Of a stretch of 24,325 nt of DNA, positions 7,977 through 15,076 are shown one piece after another (positions within the stretch are counted from its first letter, which is position 1; every line of letters starts with the position of its first letter). The notes beneath the pieces were generated by a model. That model was not told the DNA's origin. It worked only from the letters and a program-made list of their open reading frames with translations, and made no database searches. The stretch comes from an uncultured bacterium. Its GTDB lineage: Bacteria > Actinomycetota > Coriobacteriia > Coriobacteriales > Atopobiaceae. The position numbers and the translations under genes were made by a program. The stretch is from NCBI GenBank assembly GCA_905215465.1, contig CAJMPT010000021.1, positions 1 through 24,325 on the forward strand, given 5' to 3'.

Positions 7977-9247
7977 AGGGACTTGCCAACGCGTTTCGCG
8001 TTCCGGAGCTGAGGAAGAAGATTCTCCTTACGTGCGGCGTCCTTCTGGTGTACCGCTTTGGAGCCTACCTTCCCATTCCGGGTGTGCCGTTCCAGGACAT
8101 GCTCGGCGCCTATCAGGCCGGTCTGTCCTCCAACGGCGCGATGGCTGTGCTTAACCTGTTCTCAGGTGGCGCCCTTTCCCGCATGTCCGTGTTCAGCCTG
8201 GGCATCATGCCCTACATCACCGCGCAGATCATTCTGCAGCTGATGCAGGCGGTCATCCCGGGCCTCGGCGAGCTTGCTAAGGAGGGCGAGGCCGGTCAGC
8301 GCAAGATTACGCAGTACACGCGTTACCTTACGATCGGCCTTGCTCTTCTCAACGCCGTCGGTTACCTGTTCCTCTTTGGCAGCTACGGCGTGAGCTTCGC
8401 CAACATGGGCATCCCCGTGGCGCTCGAGAACGTCATTGTGGTGTTCACGCTGCTCGTCGGCGCGATCATCATCATGTGGCTCGGCGAAGTCATCACACAG
8501 CGTGGTATCGGCAACGGCATGTCGCTCATCATCTTTGCGAACATCATGTCCGGCGTGCCCACCTCGCTCATCTCGTCTGTCACCACTACCGGCAACGTCG
8601 TCCTCACCGTGGTCACGCTCGTTGTGATCATTGCCATCATTCCCGTGATCGTCTACGTGGAGCGTGGCCAGAGGCGCATCCCCGTCCAGTTCGCCAAGCG
8701 CGTTGTTGGACGCAAGATGATGGGTGGTCAGTCCACCTACCTGCCGATCAAGGTCAACACCGCGGGCGTCGTGCCCATCATCTTCGCCTCCGCGGTCCTG
8801 TACCTCCCGGCGCAGCTCGCCGTCTTCTTCCCCAACGTTGGTTGGGTCCAGGCGGTCGCAAGCGCGCTCTCCACGGGTTGGCTCAACTGGGTCCTCTCCG
8901 TGCTCCTGATCGTGGCCTTTGCGTACTTCTACTCCTCGATGGTCTTCAATCCCACGGAGACCGCCGACCAGCTGCGCAAGCAGGGCGGCTTCATTCCGGG
9001 CGTTCGTCCGGGTGCCGCAACGGCGGATTACATCAAGGACTGCATCGACCACGTGACGCTGCCTGGCGCCCTGTTCATGGCAATCCTGGCCGTCGTTCCC
9101 ACCATCATCTTCTGGTTCACGGGCAACTCCTTGATCCAGGCGTTTGGCGGAACGTCCGTCCTCATCATGGTCGGCGTTGCAATGGACACGCTCTCCTCGC
9201 TAGAGAGCCAGCTCAAGATGCATAACTACGACGGGTTCTTCAAGTAG
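7970..9247 (+). CDS. secY: Protein translocase subunit SecY
   Basis: SecY (425 aa) is the channel subunit of the SecYEG translocon in the cytoplasmic membrane, moving Sec substrates post- and co-translationally. About ten hydrophobic segments are visible. Family motifs include YRFGAYLPIPGV near residues 28-39, the QRGIGNGMSLIIFANI region near residue 178, and the cytoplasmic loop ERGQRRIPVQFAKR that interacts with the ribosome and SecA. The GTG at 7970, seven bases inside rplO, gives MLKGLANAFRVPELRKK, the typical actinobacterial N-terminus. It is the last gene before a strong terminator. Confidence 0.97.
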   Translation: MLKGLANAFRVPELRKKILLTCGVLLVYRFGAYLPIPGVPFQDMLGAYQAGLSSNGAMAVLNLFSGGALSRMSVFSLGIMPYITAQIILQLMQAVIPGLGELAKEGEAGQRKITQYTRYLTIGLALLNAVGYLFLFGSYGVSFANMGIPVALENVIVVFTLLVGAIIIMWLGEVITQRGIGNGMSLIIFANIMSGVPTSLISSVTTTGNVVLTVVTLVVIIAIIPVIVYVERGQRRIPVQFAKRVVGRKMMGGQSTYLPIKVNTAGVVPIIFASAVLYLPAQLAVFFPNVGWVQAVASALSTGWLNWVLSVLLIVAFAYFYSSMVFNPTETADQLRKQGGFIPGVRPGAATADYIKDCIDHVTLPGALFMAILAVVPTIIFWFTGNSLIQAFGGTSVLIMVGVAMDTLSSLESQLKMHNYDGFFK

Positions 9248-9255
9248 GTTCGCTT

Positions 9256-9294
9256 AGAGGGCAGGCAGGCAATCTGCCTGCCCTCTTTTGTTTT
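9256..9294 (+). terminator. Strong intrinsic terminator between secY and adk
   Basis: AGAGGGCAGGCAG (9256-9268) pairs perfectly with CTGCCTGCCCTCT (9274-9286) across GCAAT, followed by TTTTGTTTT-type sequence to 9294. It ends fewer than 20 bases before the adk start. Expression of adk and map must therefore come from read-through or from a promoter inside secY. Confidence 0.85.
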
Positions 9295-9312
9295 AGAAAG
9301 GGCTGAAGCAAC

Positions 9313-9939
9313 GTGAACATCGTTCTTCTCGGCGCCCCGGGCGCTGGCAAGGGTACTCAGGCTCAGAAGCTCGTTGCCGAGTTCGGCTTTGCGCACATCT
9401 CCACCGGTGACCTTCTCCGCGCCGCGGTCAAGGCCGGCACCAAGCTCGGCGTCGAGGCCAAGGGCTACATGGATGCTGGCAAGCTCGTCCCTGACGCCCT
9501 GGTCATCGACCTGGTCAAGGAGCGCCTCGAGGCTGACGACGCCCAGAACGGCTTCATTCTGGATGGCTTCCCCCGCAACACCGCCCAGGCCGTGACGCTT
9601 GACTCCGAGCTGGCCGCCATGGGCCGCAACCTTGACGCCGCCCTTCTGGTGGCCGTCCCCTCCGAGTCCGTGGTCGCCCGCCTGAGCTCCCGCCGCACCT
9701 GCAAGTCCTGCGGCTACACCGCTCCCGCCGGCGTCGACGTCTGCCCGCGCTGCAACGGCGAGATGTACCAGCGCGACGACGACAAGCCCGAGACCATCAG
9801 GCACCGTCTTGACGTCTACGAGAACCAGACCGCCCCGCTGGTCGAGTACTACAAGGGTCACTCCATCCTCAAGGAGGTCAACGGAGACCGTCCCGTCGAC
9901 GAGGTCTATGCCGACGTCAAGGCTCTTCTCGCCCTATGA
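9313..9939 (+). CDS. adk: Adenylate kinase with zinc lid
   Basis: Adk (208 aa) converts ATP and AMP to two ADP in the cytosol and is essential for energy balance. The P-loop GAPGAGKGT is at residues 7-15, the NMP-binding TGDLLR at 31-36, and GFPRN at 85-89. The lid carries Cys130, Cys133, Cys144 and Cys147, a structural zinc site. The Cys-pair spacing of ten residues is shorter than the roughly 16 usual in zinc-lid Adks. The GTG at 9313 follows GAAAGGG. It overlaps map by four bases (ATGA), so the two are coupled; secY-adk-map is a widely conserved order. Confidence 0.97.
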   Translation: MNIVLLGAPGAGKGTQAQKLVAEFGFAHISTGDLLRAAVKAGTKLGVEAKGYMDAGKLVPDALVIDLVKERLEADDAQNGFILDGFPRNTAQAVTLDSELAAMGRNLDAALLVAVPSESVVARLSSRRTCKSCGYTAPAGVDVCPRCNGEMYQRDDDKPETIRHRLDVYENQTAPLVEYYKGHSILKEVNGDRPVDEVYADVKALLAL

Positions 9940-10724
9940 TTAAGATCAAGACTCCCCAAGAGATCGAGGAGATGAAGGCCGCAGGCTCCATCTCCAAGGC
10001 CGCCCTCCGCCGTGCGGGCGCCGCTGTCAAGCCTGGCGTGACCACGCTCGAGATTGACCAGCTCGTCGAGAACTTCATCAGGCTCCACGGCGCCACGCCC
10101 ACGTTCAAGGGCTACGGCGGCTTCCCGGGAAGCATCTGCGCCTCGGTGAACGAGCAGATTGTCCATGGCATTCCCTCTCCGCAGGTCGTGCTCAAGGACG
10201 GAGACATCATCTCCATCGACACCGGCGCCACCTACAAGGGCTGGGTGGGCGACAACGCCTGGACCTTCTACGTGGGCGACCCGTCCGAGGCCTATAAGGC
10301 CCTCTGCGAGTGCACCCGTGACTGCCTGAAGGCTGCAATCGAGCAGGCCGTTCCCGGCAATCGCCTCGGTGACGTCGGCGCCGCCGTCCAGGAGCTTGCG
10401 GAGTCCAACGGCTACGGCGTCATCCGCGACTACGTGGGTCACGGCGTGGGCCACGTGATGCACGAGGACCCCGACGTGCGCAACTACGGCAAGCGCGGCC
10501 GTGGCGTCAAGCTCGAGGCAGGCATGGTCATCGCCATCGAGCCCATGATTGCCATGGGCACCTACGACTGCAGCGTCCTGTCCAACGGCTGGACCGTCGT
10601 CACCGACGACGCGCTTCCCGCAGCCCACTACGAGAACACCGTCGCAATCACCGAGGATGGTCCCGTCATCCTCACGTGTGACGACGAGGGTCCGTGGTGC
10701 GAGATGCAGGGTGGCCAGGAGTAG
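9936..10724 (+). CDS. map: Methionine aminopeptidase, type I
   Basis: MetAP (262 aa) removes the initiator methionine from nascent proteins in the cytosol. All five dinuclear-metal ligands are present at Asp95, Asp106, His169, Glu202 and Glu233, each two less than the E. coli numbers 97/108/171/204/235, and His77 matches catalytic His79. The motifs DGDIISIDTGATYKGWVGD and VGHGVGHVMHEDP are intact. No N-terminal zinc or SH3-binding extension is present (type Ia). The ATG overlaps the adk stop. Confidence 0.97.
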   Translation: MIKIKTPQEIEEMKAAGSISKAALRRAGAAVKPGVTTLEIDQLVENFIRLHGATPTFKGYGGFPGSICASVNEQIVHGIPSPQVVLKDGDIISIDTGATYKGWVGDNAWTFYVGDPSEAYKALCECTRDCLKAAIEQAVPGNRLGDVGAAVQELAESNGYGVIRDYVGHGVGHVMHEDPDVRNYGKRGRGVKLEAGMVIAIEPMIAMGTYDCSVLSNGWTVVTDDALPAAHYENTVAITEDGPVILTCDDEGPWCEMQGGQE

Positions 10725-10783
10725 CACATACAACAGCGGATTCGCCCGCGTGTGTCGAGACGTTATGAACGCCAAGATACACG

Positions 10784-10832
10784 TGGACGTTTCTCTGTGA
10801 ATTCGATATATTTGTTAGTCGCTGTCACAGCG
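10784..10832 (+). promoter_or_regulatory. Candidate infA (alpha operon) promoter with start-site palindrome
   Basis: TGGACG (10784-10789, four of six consensus bases) lies 17 bases before TATATT (10807-10812, five of six). The expected start is near 10819. Immediately there, CGCTG (10820-10824) and CAGCG (10828-10832) form an inverted repeat around TCA, which would be a 5'-terminal hairpin or an operator. The infA ribosome site begins three bases later. Confidence 0.6.
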
Positions 10833-10847
10833 TCGAGAGGGAGAAAC

Positions 10848-11066
10848 TTGAGCAAGCAGGATGCAATCGAGCTTGAGGGCAAGGTCGTAGAGCCGCTGCC
10901 CAACGCCATGTTCAACGTGGAGCTTGAGAACGGCAAGACCATTCTCTGCACCATCTCGGGCAAGATTCGCATGAACTACATCAGGATTCTCCCTGGTGAC
11001 CGCGTGGTCGTGGAGATTTCTCCTTACGACCTCACGAGGGGCCGCATCACCTACCGCTACAAGTAG
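10848..11066 (+). CDS. infA: Translation initiation factor IF-1
   Basis: IF-1 (72 aa, the standard length) binds the 30S A-site and works with IF-2 and IF-3. It is a single S1/OB domain, MSKQDAIELEGKVVEPLPNA to the end GRITYRYK. The start is the TTG at 10848, because it gives the family N-terminus and sits five bases after GAGAGGGAG (10835-10843). Frames starting further upstream add residues that do not belong to IF-1. It heads the alpha-operon section behind its own candidate promoter. A TTG start on an abundant factor is unusual. Confidence 0.96.
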   Translation: MSKQDAIELEGKVVEPLPNAMFNVELENGKTILCTISGKIRMNYIRILPGDRVVVEISPYDLTRGRITYRYK

Positions 11067-11153
11067 GGTTCGGTCCTGCAACAGCCGGGATATTCACGCC
11101 AGCGGCTGGGCGATGAGATAGGTTCGTATCAGCACTACCGAAAGGAATGACTC

Positions 11154-11267
11154 ATGAAGGTACGTCCTTCGGTCAAGAAGATGTGCGACAAGTGCAAGAT
11201 CATTCGTCGCCACGGCAAGGTTTACGTCATCTGCGAGAACCCGCGCCACAAGCAGCGTCAGGGCTAA
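11154..11267 (+). CDS. rpmJ: 50S ribosomal protein L36 (zinc form)
   Basis: L36 (37 aa) is a zinc-ribbon protein of the large subunit. It begins MKVRPSVKKMCDKCKIIRRH; the ligands are Cys11, Cys14, Cys27 and His32. The ATG at 11154 follows GAAAGGAATG. It is too short for routine length cut-offs but unmistakable, and sits between infA and rpsM as in most bacteria. This is the C+ (zinc-binding) type. The 87-base gap upstream has a possible weak stem (CAGCC 11082-11086 with GGCTG 11104-11108). Confidence 0.97.
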   Translation: MKVRPSVKKMCDKCKIIRRHGKVYVICENPRHKQRQG

Positions 11268-11282
11268 GAGAGGAGCTCCAAG

Positions 11283-11651
11283 TTGGCCCGTATTAACGGC
11301 GTCGATCTGCCGCGCGAGAAGCGCGTTGAGATCGGACTCACTTACATTTTCGGCATCGGCCGCACCCGCGCCACCAAGATCTGCGCGGAGACCGGTGTTG
11401 ACCCTTCCACTCGTGTCAAGGACCTGACTGAGGACGAGGTCACCAAGATTCGTGACTTCATCGATGCCAACTACACCACCGAGGGCGATCTTCGCCGCGA
11501 GGTGAGGCAGAACGTCTCCCGCCTGATGGAGATCGGCTGCTACCGTGGCCTCCGTCACCGCAAGGGCCTGCCTGTCCGTGGCCAGCGCACGCACACCAAC
11601 GCTCGCACCCGCAAGGGCAAGAAGCGTCAAATCGGTGGCAAGAAGAAGTAG
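11283..11651 (+). CDS. rpsM: 30S ribosomal protein S13
   Basis: S13 (122 aa) in the 30S head contacts P-site tRNA and forms bridges B1a and B1b. The sequence ARINGVDLPREKRVEIGLTY, the helix-two-turn-helix region IFGIGRTRATKIC, and the C-terminal GLPVRGQRTHTNARTRKGK are typical. The start is TTG at 11283, seven bases after AGAGGAG. The extreme C-terminus KRQIGGKKK is strongly basic, as in the family. Confidence 0.97.
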   Translation: MARINGVDLPREKRVEIGLTYIFGIGRTRATKICAETGVDPSTRVKDLTEDEVTKIRDFIDANYTTEGDLRREVRQNVSRLMEIGCYRGLRHRKGLPVRGQRTHTNARTRKGKKRQIGGKKK

Positions 11652-11668
11652 GACAGGGGATATAGAAC

Positions 11669-12070
11669 ATGGCGCAGAAGAAGAACGCTCGCACCACGCG
11701 CGTCCGCCGTTCCGAGCGTAAGAACATCGCTGTGGGTCAGGCCCACATCAAGAGCACGTTCAACAACACGATTGTTTCCATCACCGATCCCCAGGGCAAC
11801 GTCATCTCCTGGCAGTCCGGTGGCACCGTCGGCTTCAAGGGCTCCCGTAAGTCCACGCCGTTCGCTGCTCAGCTGGCCGCCGAGGCCGCTGCCAAGGCTG
11901 CCATGGAGCACGGCCTGCACAAGGTCGCCGTCTTCGTGAAGGGCCCCGGCTCTGGTCGCGAGACCGCCATCCGTTCCCTCCAGGCCGCCGGCCTCGAGGT
12001 TTCGGGCATCCAGGACAAGACCCCCATCGCGCACAACGGTTGCCGTCTGAGCAAGCGTCGCCGCGTGTAG
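11669..12070 (+). CDS. rpsK: 30S ribosomal protein S11
   Basis: S11 (133 aa) lies on the 30S platform beside the E-site. It shows GQAHIKSTFNNTIVSITDPQ and the C-terminal signature PIAHNGCRLSKRRRV. The ATG at 11669 is 17 bases after rpsM and is preceded by ACAGGGGATA, a moderate ribosome site. The N-terminus has the usual basic lead AQKKNARTTRVRRSERKN. Confidence 0.98.
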   Translation: MAQKKNARTTRVRRSERKNIAVGQAHIKSTFNNTIVSITDPQGNVISWQSGGTVGFKGSRKSTPFAAQLAAEAAAKAAMEHGLHKVAVFVKGPGSGRETAIRSLQAAGLEVSGIQDKTPIAHNGCRLSKRRRV

Positions 12071-12088
12071 CTCTAGGAGGATTTAATA

Positions 12089-12682
12089 ATGGCTGTTGAT
12101 AGGACTCCCGTCCTTAAGAGGTGCCGCCAGCTCGGCATCGACCCCGTCGTGATGGGTATTAACAAGACTTCCAACCGCGAGCCGCAGCGTCGTCGTCGCC
12201 AGCAGAGCGAGTACGGCATCCAGCTCAAGGAGAAGCAGAAGGCCAAGTTCATCTATGGCGTTCTGGAGGACCAGTTCCACAAGTACTATGACCTCGCCAA
12301 GAAGCGCCCGGGCATCACTGGTGACAACCTGATGAGCATCCTCGAGTGCCGCCTTGACAACGTCGTCTTCCGTCTCGGCTTTGCCCGCACCCGCAAGGAG
12401 GCCCGTCAGACGGTCCGTCACGGTCACATCACCGTGAACGGCAAGCGCGTTGACATCCCCTCCTACCAGGTCAAGGCCGGCGACGTCGTGGCTGTCGCCC
12501 CCAAGTTCAAGGACCTTCTCCCCATCAAGGAGGCCCTGATCTCCACCGAGCACATGGCTGTCCCCAGCTGGCTCGAGGTTGACATCGAGAAGCTCTCCGG
12601 CAACGTCCTCCAGGTCCCCTCGCGCGATCAGATCGACCTTGACATCGACGCGCAGCTGATCGTCGAGCTCTACTCCAAGTAA
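12089..12682 (+). CDS. rpsD: 30S ribosomal protein S4 (zinc-independent form)
   Basis: S4 (197 aa) initiates assembly of the 30S body and represses the alpha operon in E. coli. The S4 RNA-binding domain is seen at about residues 87-125 (CRLDNVVFRLGFARTRKEAR then VRHGHITVNGKRVDIPSY). The N-terminal segment has only one cysteine (Cys12), so it is the C- form without a zinc finger. The ribosome site TAGGAGGATT is strong. The order rpsK-rpsD-rpoA-rplQ is the usual one, so autoregulation is possible but no binding structure was identified. Confidence 0.97.
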   Translation: MAVDRTPVLKRCRQLGIDPVVMGINKTSNREPQRRRRQQSEYGIQLKEKQKAKFIYGVLEDQFHKYYDLAKKRPGITGDNLMSILECRLDNVVFRLGFARTRKEARQTVRHGHITVNGKRVDIPSYQVKAGDVVAVAPKFKDLLPIKEALISTEHMAVPSWLEVDIEKLSGNVLQVPSRDQIDLDIDAQLIVELYSK

Positions 12683-12705
12683 GCCCGACTCGTTTGGAGG
12701 TAGCA

Positions 12706-13647
12706 ATGTCCGAATTCATCCGACCCCAGGTGTCGGTAGAGGAGATCAGCGAGAGCCTCGCGCGCGTCAGCGCCGAGCCGCTTGAGCGTGGCTATGGTGA
12801 CACGCTGGGCAACTCTCTGCGTCGCGTCCTGCTGTCCTCTCTCGAGGGGGCGGCCGTGGAGGCCATCCAGATCGATGGCGTCCAGCACGAGTTCACGACC
12901 GTCGAGGGCGTCTACGAGGACGTCACTGATATCGTGCTCAACGTGAAGGGCCTTGTCTTCCGCTCCATGGGCACTGGCGATGAGGCCGAGGCCTTCATCT
13001 CCGTTGACGGTCCCATGACCGTCACCGGTGGGGATTTCAACATTCCCGCCGAGTTCGAGCTCGTGAACCCCGAGCAGGTCATCTGCACTCTCGGCGCCGG
13101 CTCCCATCTCACCATGAAGATGCGCATCGGCACTGGCCGCGGCTACGTCTCTGGTGAGGACAACGAGCGCGAGAGCGATCCCATTGGAATCATTCACGTG
13201 GACTCTCTCTTCTCGCCCGTTCGTCGCTGCGCCAAGGTCGTCGAGCCCTGCCGCGTTGGTCGTCACACCAACTACGACCGCCTGGTTCTTGAGGTTGAGA
13301 CCAACGGCTCCATCACCCCGCGTGATGCTGTCGTCGAGGCCGCCAACATCATCAACCAGCACATGGCCGCGTTCATGACGCTGGCCGAGGAGGACGAGCA
13401 GCCCGAGGACGCCTCTATCTTTGCCCAGAGCAAGGTTGAGGAAAACGGCGAGCTTGACAAGCAGATCGAGGACCTGGACCTCTCCGTCCGTTCCTACAAC
13501 TGCCTGAAGCGTGCCGGTATCCACTCCGTCCGCCAGCTCGTCGAGTTCTCTGAGAACGACCTTCTGAACATCAGAAACTTCGGCGTCAAGTCCATCGAGG
13601 AAGTTAAGGACAAGCTCGAGAGCATGGGCCTGTCCCTCAAGGCCTAG
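12706..13647 (+). CDS. rpoA: RNA polymerase subunit alpha
   Basis: RpoA (313 aa) dimerises to nucleate RNA polymerase and contacts UP elements and activators. The N-terminal dimer domain covers residues 1 to about 225 (ERGYGDTLGNSLRRVLLSSL at 27-46). An acidic linker spans roughly 226-255, followed by the C-terminal domain. Arg262 in LSVRSYNCLK matches E. coli Arg265 for DNA binding, and NFGVKS (291-296) matches the minor-groove loop. The ATG at 12706 is five bases after GGAGG (12696-12700); an in-frame TTG at 12694 lies in front of that site and is rejected. Confidence 0.98.
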   Translation: MSEFIRPQVSVEEISESLARVSAEPLERGYGDTLGNSLRRVLLSSLEGAAVEAIQIDGVQHEFTTVEGVYEDVTDIVLNVKGLVFRSMGTGDEAEAFISVDGPMTVTGGDFNIPAEFELVNPEQVICTLGAGSHLTMKMRIGTGRGYVSGEDNERESDPIGIIHVDSLFSPVRRCAKVVEPCRVGRHTNYDRLVLEVETNGSITPRDAVVEAANIINQHMAAFMTLAEEDEQPEDASIFAQSKVEENGELDKQIEDLDLSVRSYNCLKRAGIHSVRQLVEFSENDLLNIRNFGVKSIEEVKDKLESMGLSLKA

Positions 13648-13675
13648 GTGCCGCCTGAAATAAGGAGAAGCAAGA

Positions 13676-14140
13676 ATGCGTCACAACAAGAAGAGGGGCA
13701 TGAAGCTCGGCACTGACGCCAGCCACACCAAGGCTATGAAGAAGAGCCTGGTTCTCGCCCTGCTCCAGAACGATCGTATCAAGACCCTTGACTCTCGTGC
13801 CAAGGCCATTCGCGGCGACGTGGACAAGGTCATCACCTGGGCCAAGAAGGGCGACCTGCACTCCCGCCGTCTTGCCATCGCCAAGGTCGGTGACAAGGAG
13901 GTCGTGCGCGAGGTCTTCGAGAAGGCCGCTCAGGGCATGTGGGCTGACCGCAACGGCGGTTACACCCGTATCATGAAACTCGGTCCCCGCAAGGGCGATT
14001 GCGCCGAGGTCGTCGTGATGGAGCTCGTCACCGAGCCCGTCCAGCCCAAGGCCAAGGCCGCCAAGGTCACCAAGGTCGAGGAGGCCCCTGTCGAGGAGCC
14101 CAAGGCTGAGGAGGCTCCCGCCGAGGAGTCCGCTGAGTAG
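13676..14140 (+). CDS. rplQ: 50S ribosomal protein L17 with acidic tail
   Basis: L17 is placed near the tunnel exit of the large subunit. The first 118 or so residues are standard (MRHNKKRGMKLGTDASHTKA, then the DRIKTLDSRAKAIRG segment). The protein continues to 154 aa with a low-complexity tail of repeated Glu-Ala-Pro units (EEAPVEEPKAEEAPAEE). Such tails occur in other actinobacterial L17 proteins. The ATG at 13676 follows AAGGAGA. It ends the alpha-operon section and is followed by a terminator-like hairpin. Confidence 0.96.
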   Translation: MRHNKKRGMKLGTDASHTKAMKKSLVLALLQNDRIKTLDSRAKAIRGDVDKVITWAKKGDLHSRRLAIAKVGDKEVVREVFEKAAQGMWADRNGGYTRIMKLGPRKGDCAEVVVMELVTEPVQPKAKAAKVTKVEEAPVEEPKAEEAPAEESAE

Positions 14141-14162
14141 CATCAGCTCTATGTACCATGTG

Positions 14163-14193
14163 AGGGCCCTGGCCACAAGCCGGGGCCCTTTCT
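14163..14193 (+). terminator. Terminator-like hairpin after rplQ
   Basis: AGGGCCCTGGC (14163-14173) pairs with GCCGGGGCCCT (14179-14189) over CACAA, an 11-bp stem with one G-U pair. It is followed by only a short TTTCTGT. Termination is probably partial, because truA begins 22 bases later and no promoter is visible between. Confidence 0.65.
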
Positions 14194-14214
14194 GTAAGCA
14201 GAGGAGGAGCCAGC

Positions 14215-15054
14215 GTGATCGAGAAGAGCGCCGAGCCCGTCTACCTGTATGAAGGAGGCCCTGAGGCCGCCGGCACACTGGCCGTCAAGCTGGGTTATCG
14301 CGGTGATGGCTTCTGCGGCTTTGCCGAGCAGCCCACACAGCGCACAGTGGCCGGCGAGCTCAGGCGTGCCCTTGAGACCACGCTGCGACGTCCCTGCGAG
14401 CTCACGTGCGCGGGGCGCACCGATGCCGGCGTCCACGCAATCGCCCAGTACGTGAGCGTGCCGGTTTCCGACGAGGAGCTTGAGCTGCCGGGAAAGCGCC
14501 TCATGCGCAGCCTTGTGGCCCTTACCCCCGACGACCTCTCTGTAAGCGCGCTCTATCGCGCTCCCGCGGACTTCTCGGCTAGGTTTGATGCCGTGTCCAG
14601 GAGCTATCGGTATCGGATTTGCCCCGGGGACGCGCGGCCCGTCCTTGCCTGGGACCACGCGTGGTGGTTCAAGGGGTCCCTGGACATTGAGGCCATGAAC
14701 GAGGCTGCCCACCTTCTTCTGGGCGAGCACGACTTCAAGAGCTTCTGCAAAGCCGTCAGCGCCATCGACAAGCCCACCAGTCGCTATGTGGCCTCTCTTG
14801 GCGTGAAGGCCATCGAGGAGGCTGGCGAGAACCTCATGGCCATTGACATCACGGGCAACGCCTTCCTGCACAACATGGTCCGCACCATTGCGGGAAGCCT
14901 GGTGGAGGTCGGGCGCGGACACAGAAAGCCCGAGTGGATGTCCGAGGTGCTTGCGGCCTGCGACCGCCGTGCCGCCGGCCCCTGCGCTCCAGCGAAAGGG
15001 TTGACCTTCGTGCGGGTAGAATACCCCGCGGGCGCGCTCGCGCCATGGATCTAG
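14215..15054 (+). CDS. truA: tRNA pseudouridine(38-40) synthase
   Basis: TruA (279 aa) converts uridines 38-40 of tRNA anticodon arms to pseudouridine. The catalytic aspartate is Asp70 in AGRTDAGVHA. Other family segments are LGYRGDGFCGFAEQPTQRT, FSARFDAVSRSYRYRI, and the C-terminal NAFLHNMVRTIAGSLVEVGRG. The GTG at 14215 follows GAGGAGGAG; it adds about 20 residues before the usual core. Downstream of rplQ, as in many Gram-positives. The next gene begins 22 bases later and is probably co-transcribed. Confidence 0.95.
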   Translation: MIEKSAEPVYLYEGGPEAAGTLAVKLGYRGDGFCGFAEQPTQRTVAGELRRALETTLRRPCELTCAGRTDAGVHAIAQYVSVPVSDEELELPGKRLMRSLVALTPDDLSVSALYRAPADFSARFDAVSRSYRYRICPGDARPVLAWDHAWWFKGSLDIEAMNEAAHLLLGEHDFKSFCKAVSAIDKPTSRYVASLGVKAIEEAGENLMAIDITGNAFLHNMVRTIAGSLVEVGRGHRKPEWMSEVLAACDRRAAGPCAPAKGLTFVRVEYPAGALAPWI

Positions 15055-15076
15055 CTACAAGAAAGGGTATCAACCT

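Noticed and set aside
8162..9052. Minus-strand frame inside secY
   Set aside because: Antisense shadow; His/Asp/Gly-rich and inconsistent with any family.
15055..15076. yybP-type manganese riboswitch before the metal permease
   Set aside because: Only 22 bases separate it from truA, which is too short for the known structure.
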